A DNA stretch of 64,000 nucleotides from Planctomycetota bacterium (lineage in GTDB: Bacteria; Planctomycetota; Planctomycetia; Pirellulales; PNKZ01), in assembly GCA_018242585.1 (NCBI GenBank), contig JAFEBQ010000050.1:1-64000 (forward strand). The letters run 5' to 3'. The position numbers and the translations under genes were made by a program. Positions 8,015 through 16,900 of this stretch are shown piece after piece. The notes beneath the pieces are model-generated. The model was given only the letters and a program-made list of their open reading frames with translations. It was not told the origin of the DNA and ran no database searches. Within the stretch, counting starts at the first letter, position 1; the number at the start of each line of letters is the position of its first letter.

Positions 8015-10138
8015 ATGGCAAAACAGGTCGCAACCTGGGGCATCGACATCGGCGACTCCGCGCTCAAGGCGCTACGCTGTGTCCCCAACGAAGACGGTAG
8101 CCACATCACCGCCGTTGCCTTCGACTACATCGAGTATCCCAAGCTGCTCAGCCAGCCCGATGCCGATCGCAACGAGTTGGTCGTGGAAGCGCTCAAGCAG
8201 TTTCTGTCGCGCAATTCGGTTCGCGGCGATCGGGTGGTGATCTCGGTTGGTGGCCAGGCCGGCCTGGCCCGGTTTATCAAGTTGCCGCCGGTCGAGACCT
8301 CGAAGATTCCCGACATTGTCCGTTACGAAGCCCGACAGCAGATCCCCTTTCCGTTGGAAGATGTCGTCTGGGACTTTCAGCAACTCAGCGGCGGCATGGC
8401 CACCGAAGGGTTCGCGCTCGACTCGGAGGTGGGCTTGTTCGCGATGAAGCGCGACCAGGTTTACAAGTATCTCAAGCCGTTCGACGACGTCGACGTGGAA
8501 GTCGACGTCATCCAGTTGACGCCCGAGGCGCTGTACAACTACGTCGTCTTCGACCAGTTGACCAACCTGCCGCCGCCGGACGAATACGACCCCGACAACC
8601 CGCCCGACAGCATCGTGGTGATGTCGCTGGGGACTGAATCGACCGATCTGGTGGTGACCAATGGGTTCCGTATTTGGCAGCGCAGCGTGCCGGTCGGCGG
8701 CAACCACTTCACCAAGGCGCTGGTCAAAGACCTGAAGATGAACTTTGCCACGGCCGAACATCTGAAGCGGAATGCCGCGCAGGCCGAGGATCCCAAGGCG
8801 CTGTTCCAGGCGATGCGCCCCGTGTTCAACGATCTGCTCTCCGAGACGCAGCGCTCATTGACCTATTTCAAGAACAACATCGATCGCAAGGCCAAGATCA
8901 GCCGCATTCTGGTTCTTGGCAACGCCATCCGGTTGCCGGGCCTGCAAAAGTTCCTGGCCCAGAATCTGGGTCACGAGCTGGCCAAGGTGGAAAGCCTGCG
9001 CGGGCTAAGCGGCAGCGGCGTGATCGACCAGCCCGCCTTCCGCGACAACCTGCCGGCGTTTGGCGTCTGCTACGGGCTGGCGCTGCAAGGCTTGAGCAAA
9101 GCGCGGTTCAACACCAACCTGCTGCCCCCCGAGATCATCCAGTTCCGCAAGATTCGGGCCAAGAAGCCGTGGGTGGCGCTGGCGGCGTCGCTGATGTTGA
9201 TCGGCTTTGGCGCTAGCTTCTTTATGTGGTCCGAGGCGCTCAAAGCCGTCTCGCTCGATCCGCCGCAGGGAGATCAGTTTTCGACGTTTCGGAAGCCAAT
9301 GGATAACGCAAACAGCGTGATTAACGACGCGGCTAAATGGCAGAAGGAATTTGAGGAGAACCGGGCCGCGTTTGTCAAAACCGATGAAGTGGGTCAGAGC
9401 ATCGTGCAAAACGTGATGCACCGGGACACCTGGATGCAATTGTTGCGGGCGGTCAATCTCTGTCTGCCGCGCAATGCCGGCGAACGCCCCAAGGAAGAAA
9501 TCAAGCTGCGCGACGAGATCAAGATCGACAGCTTTGACTGCCGCTTTGTCCCCAAGCTCGAGGAGTGGTACGCCGCTCATCACAAGCCGGCCGTTCCCGC
9601 GCCGGGCGCGCCTTCGATGGACGGCTCGCAACCGGGCGAGCAGCCGCCGCCTGACCCGAACGCCGACCCCAACGCGCAGCAGCCGGTGCCGACCGCGCCG
9701 ACCGACGCGGGGCCGACTGGCCCAGGTTGGGTGATTCAGATCACGGCGCACCATTATCGAAACATTCGCAGTGAGCCAGCCACGAACCAGGGGGCCAACT
9801 TCCTTCGCCGGACGCTGATGAAGAATTTGGAACAAGACACCGTGCCCATTCCCGACAGCGAACGCAAGGAAGGTGATCCACCGCGGTTCCCGGTGAAAAA
9901 GCTGGGCATCACTTACCCGTTGTTGATGGGCGACGCCGCCATCGACTGGAACTACAAGCTGACGATCCCGCAGGGGGATGGCGGCGACCATGGCGCCGGC
10001 GGCGGTGGTCAGGCCCCGCCGCCCAAGATCGTCGAGCAGCCGCGTTATGACTTCAAGGTGCAGTTCTGCTGGCAGCCCTTCAAGCCCGCCGAGTCGGCCG
10101 CCAAGCCGGCCCCCGACGCCGCGGCCATGAACCAGTAA
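8015..10138 (+). CDS. pilM: PilM-like pilus/secretion assembly protein with GspL-like C-terminal extension
   Basis: A 707-residue protein. Residues 1-370 are an actin-like ATPase domain typical of PilM/GspL (phosphate motif GIDIGDSALK at 9-18, and IKLPPVETSKIPDIVRYE). A membrane segment follows at about 385-405. The rest, about 300 residues, would be extracytoplasmic, with a Pro-rich linker near 525-572. PilM itself is normally about 350 residues and soluble, so this looks like a PilM-PilN or GspL-type fusion that ties a cytoplasmic ATPase-fold ring to the inner membrane. It is the first gene of a four-gene operon ending in a secretin. No pilin, prepilin peptidase or motor ATPase is in the window, so pilus versus type II secretion cannot be decided. 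Confidence 0.85.
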   Translation: MAKQVATWGIDIGDSALKALRCVPNEDGSHITAVAFDYIEYPKLLSQPDADRNELVVEALKQFLSRNSVRGDRVVISVGGQAGLARFIKLPPVETSKIPDIVRYEARQQIPFPLEDVVWDFQQLSGGMATEGFALDSEVGLFAMKRDQVYKYLKPFDDVDVEVDVIQLTPEALYNYVVFDQLTNLPPPDEYDPDNPPDSIVVMSLGTESTDLVVTNGFRIWQRSVPVGGNHFTKALVKDLKMNFATAEHLKRNAAQAEDPKALFQAMRPVFNDLLSETQRSLTYFKNNIDRKAKISRILVLGNAIRLPGLQKFLAQNLGHELAKVESLRGLSGSGVIDQPAFRDNLPAFGVCYGLALQGLSKARFNTNLLPPEIIQFRKIRAKKPWVALAASLMLIGFGASFFMWSEALKAVSLDPPQGDQFSTFRKPMDNANSVINDAAKWQKEFEENRAAFVKTDEVGQSIVQNVMHRDTWMQLLRAVNLCLPRNAGERPKEEIKLRDEIKIDSFDCRFVPKLEEWYAAHHKPAVPAPGAPSMDGSQPGEQPPPDPNADPNAQQPVPTAPTDAGPTGPGWVIQITAHHYRNIRSEPATNQGANFLRRTLMKNLEQDTVPIPDSERKEGDPPRFPVKKLGITYPLLMGDAAIDWNYKLTIPQGDGGDHGAGGGGQAPPPKIVEQPRYDFKVQFCWQPFKPAESAAKPAPDAAAMNQ

Positions 10139-10202
10139 ACGAGCGAATGACCTGGCGACCGAGCATTAGCGACCAACGAACGCAAGCTGAAAGCGAAACG
10201 AT

Positions 10203-11639
10203 ATGGACAAGGTGAAGGTCTATCTCACCTGGCTGAAGCGCAATAACTTCTGGGTGCTCTGCTTCATCCTGCTGGCGACGGCAATTGTCTGCTGGAATAT
10301 GGCGACCAGCCAAGTGGAGGCGGATGTCCAAAAGAATACCAAGCAGATCAATGACGTGAGTTCACGTCTTCGCAGGTTGCAAAAACAGCAGAATCCAAAC
10401 GAGCGGTTTATCGAAGGCTTGAAAGCCGAGGATAAGAAGATTCGCGATCAGGCGTTGCGGGTCACCGAACTGGCTTACGAGACGCAGCACAAGCTGCTGA
10501 AGTGGCCGCTGCCGGCCGAAGTCGAAGCCATCGGCGAATTGAAGCTCAGCTCCAAGGAAGAAAAAGAGAATCACCCGCCCGGAGATCCTCGCGTCCCCGA
10601 GATCCCGATCGGCACGCGCGAAATCTATCAGAACCTGGTGGCCCAGCCGGAGATGAAGCGGATCATCGAAAAGGTGAAAATTCGCCGTGTGAAGCCGGCC
10701 GACAAGGGAGCCAATCCCAACGCGAACCCGAATCACCGTGCGCCGGCGGCCTTCACCGGGATTGTCACCTGGCCCGAGGACCAGTGGAGCACACTGCTCG
10801 ACCGCTATCGCATGGACATCACCCCTTCGACGGTGCGAGTCTATGTGACGCAGGAAGACTTCTGGGTCTTCGAGGCGTTGATCGACGTGATCCTGTACAT
10901 GAACCGGGACGCGACCGACCACTTGAACGCCGTGGTCCGCGGCGTTCAAAAGCTCGACGTGGCGCAGTGGGCCACGCTGGCGGCTCAGCAAGAACCGGGC
11001 GTTGATGTCATGCCCGTCGATGCCGACGCCGCGGCCGGCCTGCCCGGCGGTATGGGTGGCCCGCTGGGTGGCGGCGGAGCGTCGCCGCCAGGAATGCCCG
11101 GCAGCGAAGCTGAATACGTCAAGATTCCCGGCCAGAAAGGCGCGGCCGGCGACGAGAACAAGCTGAGCCCCGATGACCAGTTGATCGATGGCCGCTATGT
11201 GGACGGCGAGAACAAGCCCGTCCCGGCCGAAGCGGTGAAGACCACACCGCCCTTCAACGAATTCAAGCAGTTGCCGATCGTGATGCGATTGCAGATGGAC
11301 CAGCGCCGTGTGCCCGACCTGTTGGCGGCGCTGGCCAATTCGCCCGAGCCGAAGGCCTTGCCGATCGAAGTCCGGCAAGTGCGGATGTTCTTTTTGGACG
11401 TCGACCAGAAGGCCGATGCCGCGGGCTTGGGGGGCAACGCGATCGAGCAGCGAGCCGACCGCGGCCCGTATGATTGTGACGTCGAGATTCGTGGGATTGT
11501 GTACTTGTACAATCGGCCCGACGCGTCCAAGCTCGGCTTGGGCTCGGCGGCCACGCCGGCCAAGCGCGAGTTCGGCATTCCGGTGCCGTCGTCGGCCAGC
11601 GTGCCGATGCCGCCGATGAACTTCGATCAGCCGCAGTAA
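10203..11639 (+). CDS. single-pass membrane protein of the secretin operon (PilO/GspM-like position)
   Basis: A 478-residue protein with a short cytoplasmic N-terminus, one membrane segment at about 18-38 (FWVLCFILLATAIVCW), a coiled-coil stretch (ADVQKNTKQINDVSSRLRRL onward) and a large extracytoplasmic part. A Gly/Pro-rich linker lies near 278-305. No family was recognised with confidence. Membrane topology, coiled coil and position between PilM and the secretin match PilO/GspM-type alignment proteins, so that role is inferred. It starts 64 nt after the previous gene with only a weak ribosome-binding site. Confidence 0.75.
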   Translation: MDKVKVYLTWLKRNNFWVLCFILLATAIVCWNMATSQVEADVQKNTKQINDVSSRLRRLQKQQNPNERFIEGLKAEDKKIRDQALRVTELAYETQHKLLKWPLPAEVEAIGELKLSSKEEKENHPPGDPRVPEIPIGTREIYQNLVAQPEMKRIIEKVKIRRVKPADKGANPNANPNHRAPAAFTGIVTWPEDQWSTLLDRYRMDITPSTVRVYVTQEDFWVFEALIDVILYMNRDATDHLNAVVRGVQKLDVAQWATLAAQQEPGVDVMPVDADAAAGLPGGMGGPLGGGGASPPGMPGSEAEYVKIPGQKGAAGDENKLSPDDQLIDGRYVDGENKPVPAEAVKTTPPFNEFKQLPIVMRLQMDQRRVPDLLAALANSPEPKALPIEVRQVRMFFLDVDQKADAAGLGGNAIEQRADRGPYDCDVEIRGIVYLYNRPDASKLGLGSAATPAKREFGIPVPSSASVPMPPMNFDQPQ

Positions 11640-11669
11640 GACCAGCTTTGATGGAGCGCGGAACCTTTA

Positions 11670-11692
11670 GCCCCCGGTCAATGACCGGGGGC
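11670..11692. repeat. GC-rich palindrome between operon genes
   Basis: GCCCCCGGT and ACCGGGGGC form a 9-bp perfect stem around a 5-nt loop. It has no T-tract and sits within the secretin operon, so it is more likely a dispersed repeat or an mRNA-stabilising hairpin than a full terminator. A related element is at 25803-25825. Confidence 0.6.
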
Positions 11693-11727
11693 CTTGTGGC
11701 GCGAAGCCACCAGGGAGTCTCAATACC

Positions 11728-13353
11728 ATGAAGATGAAACTCAAGCTCGACTCGGCCCGCTTCAAAGGGTTTTTCATCGAGCACGGTGAAAAGGTGGCCC
11801 TGCTCATCGCGCTCGCCGTCTTGGGATGGCTGGGCTATTCGGCTTACCTGACGCCCATCTATGCCGAGAAGCCGGCGGATTTGGATCAGGACGCGGTCAA
11901 GATACGTCGTGTCATTAAAGATGCGCCTTGGGATCCCAAGCTCTACGACATCAAAATTCCCCAGCCCGAGTACCGCCAGCAAGCCGAAGTGGCGATGGTC
12001 ACGTTGGACCCGAATCGCTATGGCATGGGCATGTTGTGGAGCCCGCCGATCCGCGATCTGCGCGTCCGCCGCGTGGCCCCCACGATCGTCGCCGCCCAGA
12101 AGCTGCAAGCGACGTATCGCTTCTCGGCCGTGGCGATGAAAAGCGGCAAAGATGCGTACACTGGCCGTAACTGGATCGTGGTGACGGCGCTGCTTCCTTA
12201 CGGCGAGCAAGCCGCCGAGTATCGCAAGCTATTCGAGAATTGCTTGAATCCCGTCACGGGCGATTTTCCCAAGTACAACCAGGTGATGATCGAACGCGCC
12301 GAAGTGCCGCCAGGGGCCAAGGCCGATGCGCTGGAATGGAAGGCGCTCGACATGGCGGCCAACCGGGCCCAGCGCAAGGGGCTGGTCACCGGCGCCGACA
12401 GCGTCGAAAAGAAATTCTTCGACAAATACGTCGCCGAATCGTGCCTGCAACTGGTTGGCACCACGAACGGTCCCGAGGTGGCGCACGAGCCCGAGATTCC
12501 GTTCGTGGTTCCCGCGGCCGCCGACGCCAACAAGCCCGCCGCCCAGGCCACGCCGGGAGTCGATGACGACGCGCCGAAGAGCCTGCTCGAGGAAGAAAAG
12601 AAGCAGGTTGTTCAACATCAGCAGAATCAAGGCAATGAACCGCAAAAAGCCCTGATCGAAACTATCGATTACAAGCTGATTCGCTTCTTCGACTTCACGG
12701 TCGAGCCGAGCAAGGCCTACGCCTATCGCGTCAAGTTGCAATTGATCAACCCGAACCACGGGATGCCGCAGCATTTCTTGAAGAGCCCCGATCTGGCCGA
12801 GGCCCAGACGCTCGACTCGGCCTTCAGCGAGCCGAGCGAAACGGTCGCCATTCCCAGCCCGTTCCGCGTGGTGGGTGGCGACGTGACGCCGGCCCGCAGC
12901 CAACTGCAAGAAGCCAAGGGGCGCGTGATGATCGTCAAGTGGTCTCCCGAGCAGGGGGCCGAGGTGGCGCACGAGTTCACCTTGGAGCGGGCCGCGGTGT
13001 TGAATTATCGCGACATTTCCGCCCAGGTGCCCGTGCCCGGCAAGACGGGTGAATTCAAGGACGGGACGATCACTTACGAAACCGATTACGTGCTGGTCGA
13101 CGTGGCGGGTGGCGAGGACATCACCTCGCGCGAGAATAGCCAGCGTCGTTATCGCCTGCCCGGCGAGTTGTTGCTGTGGACCCCCACGGGCAAGTTGGCG
13201 CTGCGTGGTTCGATCGACCAAGGTGGCGACGCCGAGCGCAACCGGCCGCCGGTCAAGGCCAAGGAAGGAAAAGCCGCCGCCGACAAGGACGCCGATGGGC
13301 CAGGCGCGCCAGGAGGCGGCAAGTCGTTTGAAGACTTGATCAAAGGGAAATAA
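11728..13353 (+). CDS. single-pass membrane protein of the secretin operon, unknown family
   Basis: A 541-residue protein starting with ATG after a GGGAG site. The N-terminus is basic, the membrane segment is at about 23-41 (VALLIALAVLGWLGYSAYL), and the remainder is extracytoplasmic. There is a charged segment around residue 285-310 (DDDAPKSLLEEEKKQVVQHQ) and a Lys/Gly-rich end. I do not recognise a domain. Same topology and operon as the preceding gene suggests it bridges the inner membrane to the secretin, comparable in position to PilP or GspC, but this is inference from context only. Confidence 0.75.
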   Translation: MKMKLKLDSARFKGFFIEHGEKVALLIALAVLGWLGYSAYLTPIYAEKPADLDQDAVKIRRVIKDAPWDPKLYDIKIPQPEYRQQAEVAMVTLDPNRYGMGMLWSPPIRDLRVRRVAPTIVAAQKLQATYRFSAVAMKSGKDAYTGRNWIVVTALLPYGEQAAEYRKLFENCLNPVTGDFPKYNQVMIERAEVPPGAKADALEWKALDMAANRAQRKGLVTGADSVEKKFFDKYVAESCLQLVGTTNGPEVAHEPEIPFVVPAAADANKPAAQATPGVDDDAPKSLLEEEKKQVVQHQQNQGNEPQKALIETIDYKLIRFFDFTVEPSKAYAYRVKLQLINPNHGMPQHFLKSPDLAEAQTLDSAFSEPSETVAIPSPFRVVGGDVTPARSQLQEAKGRVMIVKWSPEQGAEVAHEFTLERAAVLNYRDISAQVPVPGKTGEFKDGTITYETDYVLVDVAGGEDITSRENSQRRYRLPGELLLWTPTGKLALRGSIDQGGDAERNRPPVKAKEGKAAADKDADGPGAPGGGKSFEDLIKGK

Positions 13354-13421
13354 GCTGAGCCGACACGCCATGGGCGTGCGCGCATCTCCGCGGAATTGCG
13401 GTTAAAACGCCAGCGTGATTG

Positions 13422-13449
13422 AAGCCGGGACTCAACTCTCGGCTTTTTT
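13422..13449 (+). terminator. possible weak terminator hairpin before the secretin
   Basis: AAGCCG...CGGCTT forms a short stem, followed by TTTTTT. It lies about 70 nt after the third operon gene and 490 nt before the secretin start, so it could uncouple the secretin from the upstream genes in part. Confidence 0.45.
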
Positions 13450-13924
13450 CATGCGCCGATCGACGGCACATCGCCGACAGCGTGGCTTCCCGCCTCCCTG
13501 CTCCCACTCCCCTGTCCTTGGCGCGTCAGCACGCCGAGTTGGATAAAGATTCTAATGATTCCGTCGCGAGTGACCTTGACCGGCTTTGCCGGCATCGGTA
13601 TTAACACCGCCTCTTGTCTGAACTTGTCCCTTGATCCGACCAACAGGTGAGCTCAAACGGCCCACGTTTTCCGGCGAAATTCAGCGGTTTTCGCTGAATC
13701 GACCTGGACAACGCGACCCCCGCCGCGCGGTTCACCGAACCTGCCGAACGACCCGTCAGAAAAATCTTGCCGGAAAAAAGTCCGGTCAGATTTGCGCTGA
13801 CAACAACGTCCCATCCTTTGCGTTGTCACGGTCGAGCGTCGCAGGCCAACCAACACCGAACACCCCCGCCCGCCGCACACTACGCCTGGCCGCAAGGCCC
13901 GGCGCGCAAGTCTACGCATCTCGA

Positions 13925-13930
13925 AAGGAG
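13925..13930 (+). promoter_or_regulatory. Shine-Dalgarno site fixing the secretin start at TTG
   Basis: AAGGAG lies 6 nt before the TTG at 13937. The translated sequence right after it is a good signal peptide, so this site defines the start although the open frame extends 306 nt further upstream. Confidence 0.75.
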
Positions 13931-13936
13931 ATCGGC

Positions 13937-16900
13937 TTGAACACCACGTCGCGATTCCTGCTTGGCTGCCTGGCCACTGGCGCGCTCGCCTTGAGCAGCG
14001 TCGTTTGGACCGGCATGCCCGCTCAAGCGCAGAACCCGGCGGTCGGCGTACCGTCCGAGGACGCGAACGAGGCGTTGGAAAACGAGTCGGTCGAGATGCG
14101 CCGCGTCAAGGTGCTCGACTTGTGCAAGCGCGCCCGCCAGGCGATGGAGGCCGGCAATTGGGAAACGGCCGACTCGCTGATTCGCCGCTCCGAGGCGTTC
14201 CAGGTCCGCTGGCCGGTGATGTATTTCGGCGACCGCCCCGAAAAGGTGCGCAAGGACTACCAGAAGGTGCGCGGCACGTCGGCTGGGCTGCCCAGCAAGC
14301 AATACCAGGCCAACAGCACCACGACCAGCACGCCCGACGCGCCGGTCGCCAAACACAACAGCAAGACCCCGACCGATCCATTCGCCGCCCAGGCGGCATT
14401 GGCCGCCCAGAACGAAGCCGCCCCCAAGGCCCCGTCGATCAACGACCCGGGCAGCCAGGCCAAGCAATGGCTGGCCAAGGGCCGCGCTGAACTCAGTCGT
14501 GGCAACGTCACCGGCGCTTCGCACTGGTATCAGAAGGCCGCCCAGGCCCAGACCACTTGGAATCCGAACGAAGACACGCCCGAGAAGTTGTTCGTCGACC
14601 TTCGCGCCGCCGGTGGCAAGGCGCCAGCCGCCGAGCCGATCGCGGCGAACCCGGGCGCCAACGCGCGCAATCCGGTCGCCGCCGGCAACAGCCCGTTCGC
14701 GCGCCCCGAGACGACCACGCCGCCGGCCGCCGACGACCAACTCCCCCCTGCCCTGCGCCGCGCGGGCGCAAACAACGCGCCGGCCACTGCCCAGGCCGCC
14801 CAGGCCAATCCGATGACGGCGCCGGTCAATCCGCCGTCCGCCCCCCCTGTCACGAATCTGCCCGCGGTGACACCCGCGTCGTTCAACGCGCCGCCGGTTG
14901 CCGCCGCGCCGACGACCGCTTCTTACCCGACGACGAATGTGCCGGCGACCGCTTCGCTGCCGACCACGGCCACTCCAAACGACACGGAAAGCCGCCGCGC
15001 GCAAAGCGACGGCTTGTTGTGGACCGCCCGCCGCGCGCTGGCGGTGGGCGATGTGCGCCGCGCCACCGAAGCGGTGAACCAGGCCAAGGCCTTGGCCGTG
15101 AACTATGACCCGCGTGAAGATTCGCCGGCCCGCGTCGAAGCGGCTGTCGCCAAGTTCGCCGACCTGGCCCAGCGTCCCGCCGGCGAACGTGACTCGGAAG
15201 GTTACCGTCGCCGCTACGCCGAATTGCAAATGCAGCAGGCCGACGACCTGCTCCGCCTGCGCGACTTTGACGAGGCCGAACGGCTGGCCACCGAGGCCAA
15301 GCGGCGCGGCATCATCTACTCGCCGTTCGAGAACAATCCGGACGATCTGCTGAAGCGGATCGCCGAAGCCCGTCGTGGCACGAACTCGCGCTCGATCGAA
15401 CCGTTGCCCAGCCCGACCGGGGCCCCGGTGACGATGACTCCGCCGGCCGCCGCCAACCCGACGGCAACTCCCGCGGCCACCAACGAACTGAAGCTCCGTG
15501 CGCAGAATCTGCTGCAACAAGCCCGGGTCGCCATGGCGGGGGGCGATTTGAACCAGGCCGAAGCCTTGGCCCAGGAAGCCGATCGGCTGCGCGTGCCCGA
15601 GGAATCGCTCGGCCAGCGTGACGACCGTCCCTGGCTGGTGTTGATGCAGATTCAAAAGGCCCGGCAGCAGCAAGCCACCGGCGGCGTGCAAAACGTCGGC
15701 GCCGTGCAGCCCGCCTCGGGCGTGATGCCGATTGCCGGCGCGAACGCGGCGTCGCAGGCATACTACGATCCGGCCACCGACGCGACGCACAATATGACCG
15801 TCGCCAACCAGCAACCGCTGACGACCGGCGCGTCGACACCGGCTGCTGGTCCGTCGAGTTCACAGAAGATCGGCGTGGCCTTGTTCGTGCAAGGTGAGGA
15901 GGCCTTGCGGCGCCACGATCCGAAGACCGCGGCGGCCCTGTTCCGCGAAGCGGCCACGCACCACGACGACCTTGACCAGCAAATGCAACAGCGGCTGCAA
16001 GATCGCCTGCAACTGACCGCCGGCACGGCGCCGTTGCCGACCACCCAGCCCAACGAAGCCAACTCGCTGATGCGCGAAGCCGCCCAGGGTCAGGCCCTGA
16101 AGCTGCGCCAGGCCAGCGACGAATTGAACCGCAAGATTTCCCAGGCCAAGCGCCTGCAAGAGTCGGACCCCAAGCAAGCCACCCTGGTCTTGCAACAGGC
16201 CCGCACCGAAGTGGAAAAGTCATCGGTCGATTCGAGCAACAAGGAAATGTTGCTCCGCCGCGTTGACCGAGTGAGCGACGAACTGGCCAAGTACCTCGAT
16301 GCCAATCGGCCGCGCATCGAGCTTGACGAAAAGAACCAAGCGGTCAAAGACGAGATCGCCCGCGAAGAGCAAGCCAAATTCGACATGCAGGACAAGCTGG
16401 CCAAAACGATCGATGAGTTCAACGAACTGATGGACCAGCGCCGCTTTGCCGAAGCCGAACTGGTGGCCAAGAAGGCCTTCGAGATCGCGCCGCGCGAACC
16501 GGTGGTGATGCAGGTCATGCGTCAGGCCAAGCTCGTGCGAAGCAACGAAAATGCCAAGGCGCTCCGCGAGGAAGGCCAGGACGGCTGGGTTCGCCAGATG
16601 GAAAGCATTCAAGAATCGGGCATCCCCTTTGATGACCGCCAGCCGATGCAGTTCCGCGACGCCAAGGAATGGAAGCAACTGAGCGAGACCCGCGGCGCCT
16701 GGTTGGCCCGACAGTCCAAGCGGAAGACCGAGCGCGAAATCGAAATCGAACAGCGACTCCGCACGCCGGTCTCGATGCAGTTCAAGGACACGCCGCTGCA
16801 AGAAGTGATGCGGCACCTGTCGAGCGTGACGGGTGTGAACATCTACCTCGATCCGCGCGGCCTGGCCGAAGAAGCCGTCGACAGCAGCACCCCGGTGACC

